From assembly GCF_005517195.1 (NCBI RefSeq), contig NZ_CP040244.1, forward strand, positions 562,501 to 626,500: DNA of 64,000 nt. The letters run 5' to 3'. The notes beneath the pieces were generated by a model, which saw only the letters and a program-made list of their open reading frames with translations, had not been told where the DNA came from and did not search any database. Positions within the stretch are counted from its first letter, which is position 1. Each line of letters opens with the position of its first letter. The translations under genes were made by a program, and so were the position numbers. Of the stretch, positions 11,384-19,539 are shown in pieces. The stretch is from Streptomyces vilmorinianum (GTDB taxonomy: Bacteria; Actinomycetota; Actinomycetes; Streptomycetales; Streptomycetaceae).

Positions 11384-11513
11384 TGGCGGCACCTCCTCTC
11401 GTCATGACGGTCGACTCCCCGGGGTGTCCGGAAGGTTGCACACCTTGAACGCATCCACACGAACGAGTGAGTGGCTGCGGGCACGGCGTGACCACAGGGA
11501 GCCTGCATTCCGC

Positions 11514-11542
11514 ACAACGAGCGGCGCGGCACTTGGGTTACG
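11514..11542 (-). promoter_or_regulatory. Putative sigma-BldN promoter of rsbN
   Basis: On the minus strand, CGTAAC (11542-11537) is followed after 17 bases by CGTTGT (11519-11514). The published sigma-BldN consensus is CGTAAC-N16-CGTTGA, so the -35 is perfect and the -10 differs by one base, with one base more spacing. The predicted 5' leader of rsbN is about 120 bases. Confidence 0.65.
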
Positions 11543-11680
11543 CGCGAAAGATGATCGGACCAGTGCGTCATCGAGGCGTCACCGACTGTGAGTTGGGCAG
11601 GGGTCGGGGGGCGTGGGGGGTGATGCGGGGGATGGGGCGCGGCGCGGCGTGCGGGGGCGCGTGTGGGGGGCGCGAAGTGG

Positions 11681-12472
11681 TCAGCGGGCGTCGTCCGGGA
11701 GCAGGCGCGCGAGGGTGCGCACGGCCCGGTACTGGAGGGTCTTGATCGCACCCTCGTTCTTGCCCATGACCCGGGCCGTCTCGGCGACCGAGAGGCCCTG
11801 CAGGAAGCGCAGGGTCACGCACTCCTGCTGCTGGGGGTTGAGGCGGCGGACGGCGTCGAGGAGGGCGGCGTTGGAGAGGGACTCCAGGACGGAGTCCTCC
11901 GGGCTGCGTTCGACCTCGTTGGCGTCGAGCATCTCGCCCGTGGTCACTTCGAGGCGGAAGCGGCTCGACTTGAAGTGGTCGGCTACCAGGTTGCGGGCGA
12001 TGGTGACCAGCCAGGCACCGAAGTCGCGGCCCTGCCAGGTGAAGGTGGAGATCCGGCGCAGGGCGCGCAGGAACGTCTCGCTGGTGAGGTCCTCCGCGGT
12101 CGCCTTCCCGCCGACGCGGTAGTAGATGTAGCGGTAGACGGTGTCGCTGTACTGGTCGTACAGGCGGCCGAAGGCCTCGGCCTCACCGGCCTGGGCGCGC
12201 TCGACGAGGTCCATCATGCGCGCGCTGTCGCTGTCGGCGGTGGGGCGGCGGGCGGCGGTCGAGGTTCCGGTGCCGCCGCGGCTGCCCCGTCTGCCGACAG
12301 CGGCTCCGCTCTCGGCGAGGGCATAGCAAGGACCGGCGGGTGCCGGTGCGGCGAAGGCAAAGGCGGGGACAGGGCCGGCGTACGCGGTGGGGACGAAGCC
12401 GCGCAAGTGGTCGAGGACCGTTGCGCGCAGCGTAGCCAGGCCCGAGGCGTCAACCCCGACGTGTGGGTACAC
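11681..12472 (-). CDS. bldN: Developmental ECF sigma factor BldN (pro-sigma)
   Basis: 263 residues from GTG 12472, with GGGAG upstream. Sigma region 2 (ARMMDLVERAQAGEAEAFGR through LTSETFLRALRR) begins at about residue 86. Region 4 is RLNPQQQECVTLRFLQGLSV followed by VMGKNEGAIKTLQYRA. The first ~85 residues are an extra Ala/Pro/Gly-rich extension, matching the known BldN pro-sequence that is removed by proteolysis. BldN directs chaplin, rodlin and bldM expression in aerial hyphae. rsbN follows 297 bases downstream on the same strand. Upstream control by BldD and AdpA is known for the family; I could not assign their sites confidently. Confidence 0.93.
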   Translation of the reverse strand: MYPHVGVDASGLATLRATVLDHLRGFVPTAYAGPVPAFAFAAPAPAGPCYALAESGAAVGRRGSRGGTGTSTAARRPTADSDSARMMDLVERAQAGEAEAFGRLYDQYSDTVYRYIYYRVGGKATAEDLTSETFLRALRRISTFTWQGRDFGAWLVTIARNLVADHFKSSRFRLEVTTGEMLDANEVERSPEDSVLESLSNAALLDAVRRLNPQQQECVTLRFLQGLSVAETARVMGKNEGAIKTLQYRAVRTLARLLPDDAR

Positions 12473-12899
12473 GGGACTCCCAGAGGCAGAGCTTCCATCA
12501 CGTGCAGTGCGGGACCGTTCACTCGTCGTGGCGACGTGTGGGTTCCGTTGTGCGTCTGAGGAGAATAACGCTTCGTACAGGCAGCGCTACACCCAGTTGC
12601 TCAAATCATCGATTCCGTCGCATCTGTTACCGCTTGTGGACGTGATCGTTCGCACTTGGTGACCGGTTGTTGATCGGATTGCTTCCGAGTGTGACTGCGC
12701 GCAGGTGCTGTTGTGCTCGAGTGCGCAACGGGGGAGTGATCCGGGCCGCTGTCGGGTAGGGAGGAGGGAATGCCCGTCGGTCGACCTGTACGGCGTTGTT
12801 CGACCACGTACGGGTGAGTGGGGTCGGTCCCGGGTTGTCGCAGATGATCGCAGCCGAAACGTATCGGCAGGCCGGCGGCGCGCCGGGCGCGCCACGGGG
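12473..12899 (-). other. 427-bp intergenic region holding the bldN promoter
   Basis: No gene is supported here. On the minus strand a TTATTCT box (near 12565) could be a -10 for bldN, giving a leader of about 90 bases. A weak BldD-like dyad (12627-12639, TTAC-N5-GTGG) is present but matches the consensus poorly. The rest is lower in GC than the flanking genes, as expected for a long regulatory region. The other end is the 3' side of the HAD-IB gene. Confidence 0.5.
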
Positions 12900-13841
12900 T
12901 CAGCGGCGGCGGCGGTGCAGGGCGACCGCGGCGGCCGTGCCGCCCGCCAGCGCGCCGACGCCCGCGGCGGCCGGGATGCCGACCTTGGCCGCCTTGCGGC
13001 CCGTCCGGTAGTCCCGCAGTCGCCATTCGCGCGCCCTGGCGTGCTTGCGCAGCTTGGTGTCCGGGTTGATGGCGTACGGGTGACCGACCAGCGAGAGCAT
13101 CGGGATGTCGTTGTGGGAGTCGCTGTAGGCGGCGCAGCGGTTGAGGTCCAGGCCCTCGGCGGCGGCCAGCGCGCGTACGGCCTCCGCCTTGGCCGGGCCG
13201 TGCAGGGGCTCGCCGACCAGCTTGCCCGTATAGACGCCGTCGATCGACTCGGCGACGGTGCCGAGCGCGCCGGTCAGGCCGAGGCGGCGGGCGATGATCG
13301 TGGCCGTCTCGACGGGGGCGGCCGTGACGAGCCAGACCTTCTGCCCGGCGTCGAGGTGGGCCTGGGCGAGCGCGCGGGTGCCGGGCCAGATGCGGTCGGC
13401 CATGTACTCGTCGTAGATCTCCTCGCCGATCGACATCAGCTCGGAGACGCGGTGACCCTTGACGATGGACAGGGCGCTGTCGCGGGCGTCCTGCATGTGC
13501 TCCGGGTCCTCGACGCCGGCCAGCCGGAACCACGCCTGCTGCCAGGCGAAGCGGGCCAGTTCACGGCGCTGGAAGAACTTCCGCTTGTACAGGCCGCGGC
13601 CGAAGTGGAAGATCGCGGCGCCCTGCATGACGGTGTTGTCGAGGTCGAAGAAGGCGGCGGCCTCGGCGTCCCCGACGACCGGGAACTCGGGCTCGGCGGG
13701 CTCGGCCCGCGCCGCTGTCTCCCGCTCCAGTTCGAGCTGTTGCGAGGTCTTGCGCGCCGCCTCCGCGGCGGCCTCGCCTGCCAGAACGCTGCGCGCGGTG
13801 GCGGAGCGCCTACGGGGGGTGAGCCATCCCATTGCGGCCAT
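12900..13841 (-). CDS. HAD-IB family hydrolase (SerB/CicA-like) with C-terminal membrane anchor
   Basis: About 313 residues from ATG 13841; a second ATG nine bases on is also possible. FFDLDNTVMQG carries the nucleophile pair D66/D68, LVTAAP is motif II, and YSDSHNDIPML is the metal site. These identify HAD subfamily IB, which includes phosphoserine phosphatase-like enzymes. A short hydrophobic stretch near 287-305 (PAAAGVGALAGGTAAAVAL) followed by HRRRR suggests a C-terminal tail anchor. It lies upstream of bldN on the same strand but is separated by 427 bp. The substrate is unknown. Confidence 0.85.
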   Translation of the reverse strand: MAAMGWLTPRRRSATARSVLAGEAAAEAARKTSQQLELERETAARAEPAEPEFPVVGDAEAAAFFDLDNTVMQGAAIFHFGRGLYKRKFFQRRELARFAWQQAWFRLAGVEDPEHMQDARDSALSIVKGHRVSELMSIGEEIYDEYMADRIWPGTRALAQAHLDAGQKVWLVTAAPVETATIIARRLGLTGALGTVAESIDGVYTGKLVGEPLHGPAKAEAVRALAAAEGLDLNRCAAYSDSHNDIPMLSLVGHPYAINPDTKLRKHARAREWRLRDYRTGRKAAKVGIPAAAGVGALAGGTAAAVALHRRRR

Positions 13842-13994
13842 GTCGTGAGCATAGCCAGTCTGTTCGGTACTTCCCGACGTCTCGGGATGCCGAGGCGTGA
13901 ACACTCCGCGACTCTCCTGTTAAACGGACAATGAGGGAGCAAGCTGGAGGCACGGGGCGCGGGGCACGCTCCGGCGCGGCGCAGAATGGACGGC

Positions 13995-14282
13995 ATGTTT
14001 GGACGGACGAAGAAGAAGGACACCCCCGCCGCTCCCGTCGCCTCCTCGCGGACCGTGACGCTGATCGGCAAGCCGGGCTGTCATCTGTGCGACGACGCCC
14101 GGGCCGTGATCGAGGCCGTCTGCGCCGAGACCGGAGCGAGCTGGGAGGAGAAGGACATCACTCAGGACGAGGAGCTCCACCGCGAGTACTGGGAGCAGAT
14201 CCCCGTGGTCCTGGTCGACGGCGAGCAGCACACCTTCTGGCGCGTGGACGCCGGCCGGCTCCGCCGTGAACTGGGTGGCTGA
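13995..14282 (+). CDS. Glutaredoxin-like thiol protein
   Basis: About 95 residues from ATG 13995 (an alternative is ATG 13986). After a short basic start comes a thioredoxin fold with VTLIGKPGCHLCDDAR, a CxxC redox pair (C29, C32), then a cis-proline in EQIPVVLVDGEQHTFWRVD. This is the DUF836/glutaredoxin-related family common beside rex in Streptomyces. It probably acts in cytosolic thiol-disulfide exchange, with mycothiol or thioredoxin partners inferred only. It precedes rex by 272 bases and shares its direction. Confidence 0.85.
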   Translation: MFGRTKKKDTPAAPVASSRTVTLIGKPGCHLCDDARAVIEAVCAETGASWEEKDITQDEELHREYWEQIPVVLVDGEQHTFWRVDAGRLRRELGG

Positions 14283-14460
14283 CCGGAAGACGGTTACCAT
14301 CGTGGACGTTTTGTTGGGTTTCGGGGGCGTGATCGTGAGGAGAGTGTGCGGTTTTGCCCCCTTCGGATACTCAACGGGCTGACGCGCTCCATGGTTCCGT
14401 CATGGCGCGAACCGGCCGCGTGACCCCGGTCACTTTGGCCGGACAAAACGGACACCATCT

Positions 14461-14489
14461 TTGTGCACGCGTTCACAAAGACATAGCCT
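14461..14489 (+). promoter_or_regulatory. Rex operator and overlapping promoter of rex-hemACD
   Basis: TTGTGCACGCGTTCACAA (14461-14478) matches the Rex consensus TTGTGAN6TCACAA with one substitution in the left half-site. The same bases supply a -35-like TTGTGC, with TAGCCT 17 bases on (14484-14489), so bound Rex would block the promoter. The transcript would have a leader of about 60 bases. Confidence 0.88.
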
Positions 14490-14554
14490 GCATTCGACGG
14501 GGCGGTCACGGGACATATGGCCGCCTGCAGCCCCGCTCATCCCGCAGGAGCATC

Positions 14555-15370
14555 GTGGCAACTGGCCGAACTCACCGACCGGCGACCCGCAGCCGAGGAA
14601 TTCCCGAGGCCACCGTCGCCCGGCTTCCGCTGTATCTGCGTGCGCTCACCGCACTGTCGGAGCGGTCCGTACCCACGGTTTCCTCCGAGGAGCTCGCAGC
14701 CGCCGCGGGGGTCAACTCCGCGAAGCTGCGCAAGGACTTCAGCTACCTCGGCTCGTACGGGACGCGAGGCGTCGGCTACGACGTCGAGTACCTCGTCTAC
14801 CAGATCTCCCGCGAGCTCGGCCTGACCCAGGACTGGCCCGTCGTCATCGTCGGTATCGGTAACCTCGGCGCCGCGCTCGCCGGCTACGGCGGGTTCGCCT
14901 CCCGTGGCTTCCGCGTCGCCGCGCTGATCGACGCCGACCCCGCCATGACCGGCAAGCCGGTCGCCGGGATCCCCGTCCAGCACAGCGACGACCTCGAGAA
15001 GATCATCAGCGAGGACGGCGTCTCCATCGGTGTCATCGCGACCCCGGCCGGCGTCGCCCAGCAGGTCTGCGACCGGCTCGTGGCCGCCGGGGTCACCTCC
15101 ATCCTGAACTTCGCCCCGACCGTGCTCTCCGTTCCCGACGGCGTGGACGTGCGCAAGGTCGACCTCTCCATCGAGCTGCAGATCCTCGCCTTCCACGAGC
15201 AGCGCAAGGCCGGCGAGGAGGCGGAGTCCGAGACCACCGCTGCCGCTGCCGCTGCCGCCGCTGTGCCGACGCCGCCCACGGCCCTCGGTGCCGGAGCCGG
15301 CGAACCCCAGCGCAAGGGCGCGGGCCGCAAGGGACCCGACGGGGACGTCCCCGCCGTGATGCCGGCATGA
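14555..15370 (+). CDS. rex: Redox-sensing transcriptional repressor Rex
   Basis: 271 residues from GTG 14555, chosen because AGGAG is five bases upstream. An N-terminal winged helix (ATVARLPLYLRALTAL through NSAKLRKDFSYLGSYGTRG) binds the Rex operator. A Rossmann domain with VGIGNLGAALAGYG (100-112) binds NADH, which releases DNA. The Ala-rich C-terminal tail after residue 225 is specific to Streptomyces-type Rex. The stop overlaps the hemA start (ATGA), so rex leads the rex-hemA-hemC-hemD operon and autoregulates it through the upstream site. Confidence 0.97.
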   Translation: MATGRTHRPATRSRGIPEATVARLPLYLRALTALSERSVPTVSSEELAAAAGVNSAKLRKDFSYLGSYGTRGVGYDVEYLVYQISRELGLTQDWPVVIVGIGNLGAALAGYGGFASRGFRVAALIDADPAMTGKPVAGIPVQHSDDLEKIISEDGVSIGVIATPAGVAQQVCDRLVAAGVTSILNFAPTVLSVPDGVDVRKVDLSIELQILAFHEQRKAGEEAESETTAAAAAAAAVPTPPTALGAGAGEPQRKGAGRKGPDGDVPAVMPA

Positions 15371-16737
15371 GTCTCCTCGTCGTCGGTCTCAGCCACCGCA
15401 GCGCCCCGGTCAGCGTCCTCGAGCGGGCCTCGCTCGCCGCGGACACGCAGGCCAAGCTGCTGCAGGACACCCTCGCCGCCGAACCGGCCGCCGAGGGCGC
15501 GGTCCTGGCCACCTGCAACCGCATCGAGCTCTACGCCGACGTGGACAAGTTCCACGCCGGTGTCGCCGAGTTGTCCACGCTGCTCGCCCAGCACAGCGGC
15601 GTCGGCCTCGAAGAGCTGACCCCTTATCTCTACGTGCACTACGAGGACCGGGCCGTCCACCACCTCTTCTCGGTGGCCTGTGGGCTCGACTCCATGGTCG
15701 TCGGCGAGGGCCAGATCCTCGGCCAGATCAAGGACGCCCTCGCGCTCGGCCAGGAGCTGCACACCGCCGGCCGGCTCCTCAACGACCTGTTCCAGCAGGC
15801 GCTGCGGGTCGGCAAGCGCGCCCACAGCGAGACCGGCATCGACCGGGCCGGGCAGTCGCTCGTCACCTTCGGGCTCCAGCAGCTCGCCGACGGTACGGAC
15901 GTGAACGCCTGGTCGGCCGGCAAGCGCGCCCTGGTCATCGGCGCCGGCTCGATGTCCTCGCTGGCCGCCGCCACGCTCGCGCGCGCCGGCGTCGCCGAGA
16001 TCGTGATCGCCAACCGTACGTCCGCCCGCGCCGAGCGGCTCGTGGAGATCCTCACCGAGCCCGGGGGCAGCTCCGGGGGAGGTACGGGAGTGGCCGCGCG
16101 CGCGGTCGAGATGGTTGCCGTCGGCGACGAACTGACACGTGCCGACGTCGTCATCTCCTGCACCGGCGCCACCGGACTCGTCCTGACCGGCGAGGCCGTC
16201 GAGACCGCGATGAAGGACCGCACGGCCCCGCTCGCGCTGCTCGACCTCGCCATGCCCCGCGACATCGACGCCGCCGCCCACCGCATGCCGGGTGTCCGGC
16301 TCGTCGACATCGAGTCGCTGGCGGAGGCCTCCGCCGACGCCCCGATGGCCGCCGACGTCGACCAGGTGCGCGCCCTCGTCTCCGACGAGGTGGCCGCCTT
16401 CGGCGCCGCCCAGCGCGCCGCGCACATCACCCCGACCGTGGTCGCCCTGCGCACCATGGCCGCCGACGTGGTCGCGGGCGAGGTGGCCCGGCTCGAGGGC
16501 CGGCTGCCCGACCTCGACGACAAGCAGCGCGCGGAGATCACCCAGACCGTGCGCCGGGTGGTCGACAAGCTCCTGCACGCGCCGACCGTGCGGGTCAAGC
16601 AGCTGGCCAGCGAGCCCGGCGGCGCCGGGTACGCCGACGCGCTGCGGACACTCTTCGACCTCGACCCGGAGACGGTCGCCTCCGTCTCCCGGGCCGACCT
16701 GAATGACGCCGACGTCAAGAACCGAGGGCGAGTATGA
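15367..16737 (+). CDS. hemA: Glutamyl-tRNA reductase
   Basis: 456 residues. It catalyses NADPH-dependent reduction of glutamyl-tRNA to glutamate-1-semialdehyde, the first committed step of the C5 heme pathway. The catalytic cysteine is C50 in VLATCNRIELYA. A Rossmann loop, ALVIGAGSMSSLAAATL, lies near residue 190, and the C-terminal helical dimerisation domain (ITQTVRRVVDKLLHAP) is intact. It overlaps rex at ATGA and hemC at ATGA, so translation is coupled on both sides. The product feeds HemL, encoded at 42.5 kb in the same window. Confidence 0.97.
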   Translation: MSLLVVGLSHRSAPVSVLERASLAADTQAKLLQDTLAAEPAAEGAVLATCNRIELYADVDKFHAGVAELSTLLAQHSGVGLEELTPYLYVHYEDRAVHHLFSVACGLDSMVVGEGQILGQIKDALALGQELHTAGRLLNDLFQQALRVGKRAHSETGIDRAGQSLVTFGLQQLADGTDVNAWSAGKRALVIGAGSMSSLAAATLARAGVAEIVIANRTSARAERLVEILTEPGGSSGGGTGVAARAVEMVAVGDELTRADVVISCTGATGLVLTGEAVETAMKDRTAPLALLDLAMPRDIDAAAHRMPGVRLVDIESLAEASADAPMAADVDQVRALVSDEVAAFGAAQRAAHITPTVVALRTMAADVVAGEVARLEGRLPDLDDKQRAEITQTVRRVVDKLLHAPTVRVKQLASEPGGAGYADALRTLFDLDPETVASVSRADLNDADVKNRGRV

Positions 16738-17729
16738 CCGAGAGGGCCCAGAGGGCACTGAGGCTCGGGACCAGGCGCAGCAAGCTCGCCATGGCCCAGT
16801 CCGGGCATGTGGCCGATGCCGTCCGGCAGTTGACCGGCCGGCCCGTCGAGCTCGTGGAGATCACGACGTACGGGGACGTCTCCCGTGAGCACCTCGCGCA
16901 GATCGGCGGTACGGGAGTCTTCGTCACCGCGCTGCGCGACGCGCTCCTGGCGGGCGAGGTGGACTTCGCCGTCCACTCGCTGAAGGACCTGCCGACCGCG
17001 CAGCCGGAGGATTTGGCCCTGGCCGCGATCCCGCGCCGCGAGGACCCGCGCGACGTGCTGGTGGCCCGTGCCGGGCTGACGCTCGAGCGGCTTCCGCAGG
17101 GCGCCCGGATCGGCACCGGTTCGCCGCGCCGGATGGCCCAGCTGAACGCCTACGCGCGCAGCCACGGGCTGACCATCGAGACCGTGCCGATCCGCGGGAA
17201 CATCGACACCCGCGTCGGATACGTGCACAAGGGCGAGCTGGACGCGGTGGTTCTCGCCGCGGCCGGTCTCAACCGCATCGGCGGGACGGAGGAGCTCACC
17301 GGCTCCCTGTCGCTCGACTTCCTGTCGGTCGACTCCGTCCTGCCCGCCCCCGGCCAGGGGGCACTGGCGATCGAGTGCGCGGCGTCCAATGCCGACCTCG
17401 TCGCCGCGCTCGCCGAGCTCGACGACCCGCACACCCGGGCCGCCGTGACCGCCGAGCGCTCCCTGCTCGCCGCCCTGGAGGCCGGCTGCTCCGCACCCGT
17501 GGGTGCGCTGGCCGACCTGCTGGCCGAGGATTCCGGCCGCGGGCAGATTGTCACTGAAATGCGCCTGCGCGGCGTCGTCGGTACCACCGACGGCTCGACG
17601 CTGGTGCAGCTGTCCACCACCGGTCCCGTACCCGCGTCGTACGACGAGGCGATGGCGCTCGGACGCGAACTCGCGGACGAGATGCTCGCCAAGGGTGCGG
17701 CCGGTCTTATGGGGGAGCGAGCACTTTGA
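16734..17729 (+). CDS. hemC: Hydroxymethylbilane synthase (porphobilinogen deaminase)
   Basis: 331 residues. It polymerises four porphobilinogens into hydroxymethylbilane. Visible marks are LRLGTRRSKLAMAQSG at the start, HSLKDLPT (81-88), the arginine-rich RIGTGSPRR (125-133), PAPGQGALAIE, and the dipyrromethane-cofactor cysteine C252 in LEAGCSAPVG. Length and motifs are complete. It is translationally coupled to hemA upstream, and to hemD downstream through TTGA. Confidence 0.97.
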   Translation: MTERAQRALRLGTRRSKLAMAQSGHVADAVRQLTGRPVELVEITTYGDVSREHLAQIGGTGVFVTALRDALLAGEVDFAVHSLKDLPTAQPEDLALAAIPRREDPRDVLVARAGLTLERLPQGARIGTGSPRRMAQLNAYARSHGLTIETVPIRGNIDTRVGYVHKGELDAVVLAAAGLNRIGGTEELTGSLSLDFLSVDSVLPAPGQGALAIECAASNADLVAALAELDDPHTRAAVTAERSLLAALEAGCSAPVGALADLLAEDSGRGQIVTEMRLRGVVGTTDGSTLVQLSTTGPVPASYDEAMALGRELADEMLAKGAAGLMGERAL

Positions 17730-19396
17730 GCCCCACCAGCCCGACCACCAGCCCCGCGTCCCCGGCCTTCTCCGGTCATGGAAGCGTCACCTTCCTCGGC
17801 GCCGGACCAGGCGACCCCGGACTGCTGACACTCCGGGCCGTCGAAGCCCTCTCCGGCGCGGACGTCCTGATCGCCGAGCCGGAGGTGCTCGAAGTAGTCC
17901 GCTGCCATGCGCGCGCGGGCGTGAGCACGCCTGAGCTGACGGTTGTTGACGAGGCGTCAACAACCGCCGGTGTCCCCGTGTTGAGGGATGCGACCAATCT
18001 TGTCATGGAGGCCGCGCGGGGCGGCAAGCGGGTCGTCCGTGCGGTGACCGGCGACCCCGGCCTCGACGGGAACGCAGGTCAGGAGATGCTGGCCTGCGCC
18101 GCCGAGGGCATCCCCTTCGAGGTCGTGCCCGGTGTCGCCACCGCGGTGGGCGTACCCGCGTACGCCGGTGTCCCGCTGCGCGACGCGCAGGGCACCGATG
18201 TGCGGTTCGTGGACGCCCGTACCGCCGACGACCGGTGCTGGGCCGAGGTCGGTGCCTCGGACGGCACCGTGGTCGTGTCCACCTCGCTGGACGCGGTGGC
18301 GGCGGCGGCCGGAGAGCTGGTGGCGGCAGGCCGTAAGCCGGACACCCCGCTCACCGTGACCATCGGCGGCACGACGACCCGGCAGCGGACCTGGACCGCG
18401 ACGCTCGGCACGATCGCCCAGGTCTTCAAGCAGGGCAAGGTGCTCCCCTCGCCCGAGGGACACCGGCACGTGATAGCCGTGGTCGGCGAGCGCAGCGCCC
18501 CGGCGCAGCGGGACCAGCTGGCGTGGTTCGAGTCGAAGCCGCTCTTCGGGTGGCGGGTGCTCGTGCCGCGTACGAAGGAACAGGCCGCGTCGCTCTCCGA
18601 CCAGTTGCGTTCGTATGGTGCGGTGCCGCACGAGGTGCCGACGATCGCCGTCGAGCCGCCGCGGACGCCGCAGCAGATGGAGCGTGCGGTCAAGGGTCTG
18701 GTGACCGGCCGCTACGAGTGGATCGCCTTCACGTCGGTCAACGCGGTGAAGGCGGTGCGGGAGAAGTTCGAGGAGTACGGGCTCGACGCGCGGGCCTTCG
18801 CCGGGATCAAGGTGGCGGCGGTCGGCGAGCAGACGGCCGCGGCGCTCGTGGACTTCGGTGTGAAGCCGGACCTGGTGCCGAGCGGTGAGCAGTCGGCGGC
18901 GGGGCTCCTGGAGGACTGGCCGCCGTACGACCCGGTCTTCGACCCGATCGACCGCGTCTTCCTGCCGCGGGCCGATATCGCGACGGAGACGCTGGTCGCG
19001 GGGCTCATCGAGCTCGGGTGGGAGGTCGACGACGTGACCGCCTACCGGACGGTGCGGGCGTCGCCGCCGCCGGCGGACACGCGCGAGGCGATCAAGGGCG
19101 GTGGCTTCGACGCGGTGCTGTTCACGTCGTCGTCGACCGTGCGGAATCTGGTCGGGATCGCCGGGAAGCCGCACAACGTGACGGTCATCGCCTGTATCGG
19201 TCCTGCGACCGCGAAGACGGCGGAGGAGCACGGGCTGCGGGTCGACGTGCTGTCGCCTGAGCCGTCGGTGCACAAGCTGGCGGAGGCGCTGGCGGACTTC
19301 GGTCTGCGGCGGCGGGCGGCGGCGCTGGAGGCGGGCGATCCGGTGACGCGGCCGAGCGAGCGGCGGCCGGGCGCGCGGCGGCGGCGGACGACGTAG
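17726..19396 (+). CDS. hemD: HemD fused to an N-terminal SUMT-like domain
   Basis: 556 residues starting at TTG 17726, which overlaps the hemC stop. Residues 20-250 form a uroporphyrinogen-III methyltransferase-like domain (FLGAGPGDPGLLTLRAVEAL; FEVVPGVATAVGVPAYAGVPL). Residues ~268-535 form uroporphyrinogen-III synthase (FGWRVLVPRTKEQAASLS; FTSVNAV; FTSSSTVRNL; IACIGPATAKTAEE). The methyltransferase half has lost the canonical GGDPFVFGRGGEE segment; at 108-120 it reads TGDPG followed by LDGNAGQE. It may therefore be inactive or altered. HemD cyclises hydroxymethylbilane to uroporphyrinogen III. The tail is arginine-rich. Confidence 0.93.
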   Translation: MSPTSPTTSPASPAFSGHGSVTFLGAGPGDPGLLTLRAVEALSGADVLIAEPEVLEVVRCHARAGVSTPELTVVDEASTTAGVPVLRDATNLVMEAARGGKRVVRAVTGDPGLDGNAGQEMLACAAEGIPFEVVPGVATAVGVPAYAGVPLRDAQGTDVRFVDARTADDRCWAEVGASDGTVVVSTSLDAVAAAAGELVAAGRKPDTPLTVTIGGTTTRQRTWTATLGTIAQVFKQGKVLPSPEGHRHVIAVVGERSAPAQRDQLAWFESKPLFGWRVLVPRTKEQAASLSDQLRSYGAVPHEVPTIAVEPPRTPQQMERAVKGLVTGRYEWIAFTSVNAVKAVREKFEEYGLDARAFAGIKVAAVGEQTAAALVDFGVKPDLVPSGEQSAAGLLEDWPPYDPVFDPIDRVFLPRADIATETLVAGLIELGWEVDDVTAYRTVRASPPPADTREAIKGGGFDAVLFTSSSTVRNLVGIAGKPHNVTVIACIGPATAKTAEEHGLRVDVLSPEPSVHKLAEALADFGLRRRAAALEAGDPVTRPSERRPGARRRRTT

Positions 19397-19405
19397 TCGG
19401 CAGCT

Positions 19406-19440
19406 CGGGGTGCGGGGCCTTGTCGGGGTCCCGCACCCCG
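19406..19440 (+). terminator. Possible terminator hairpin after hemD
   Basis: CGGGGTGCGGG pairs with CCCGCACCCCG around a 13-base loop, ten bases after the hemD stop. There is no T tract, so it may only attenuate read-through into hemB. Confidence 0.45.
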
Positions 19441-19539
19441 GTGCGGTAGGGGCACCTGGAGCGGACGCGCCCGCAAGGGCGCCGGGGTCCGGCAAGGTGT
19501 CGGTAAAAGGGGGATTCCCGCGGGCGTAGCCTCGGGCGT

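Noticed and set aside
12627..12639. BldD box upstream of bldN
   Set aside because: TTAC-N5-GTGG fits only the outer bases; the inner C/G pattern and the last A of the consensus are missing.
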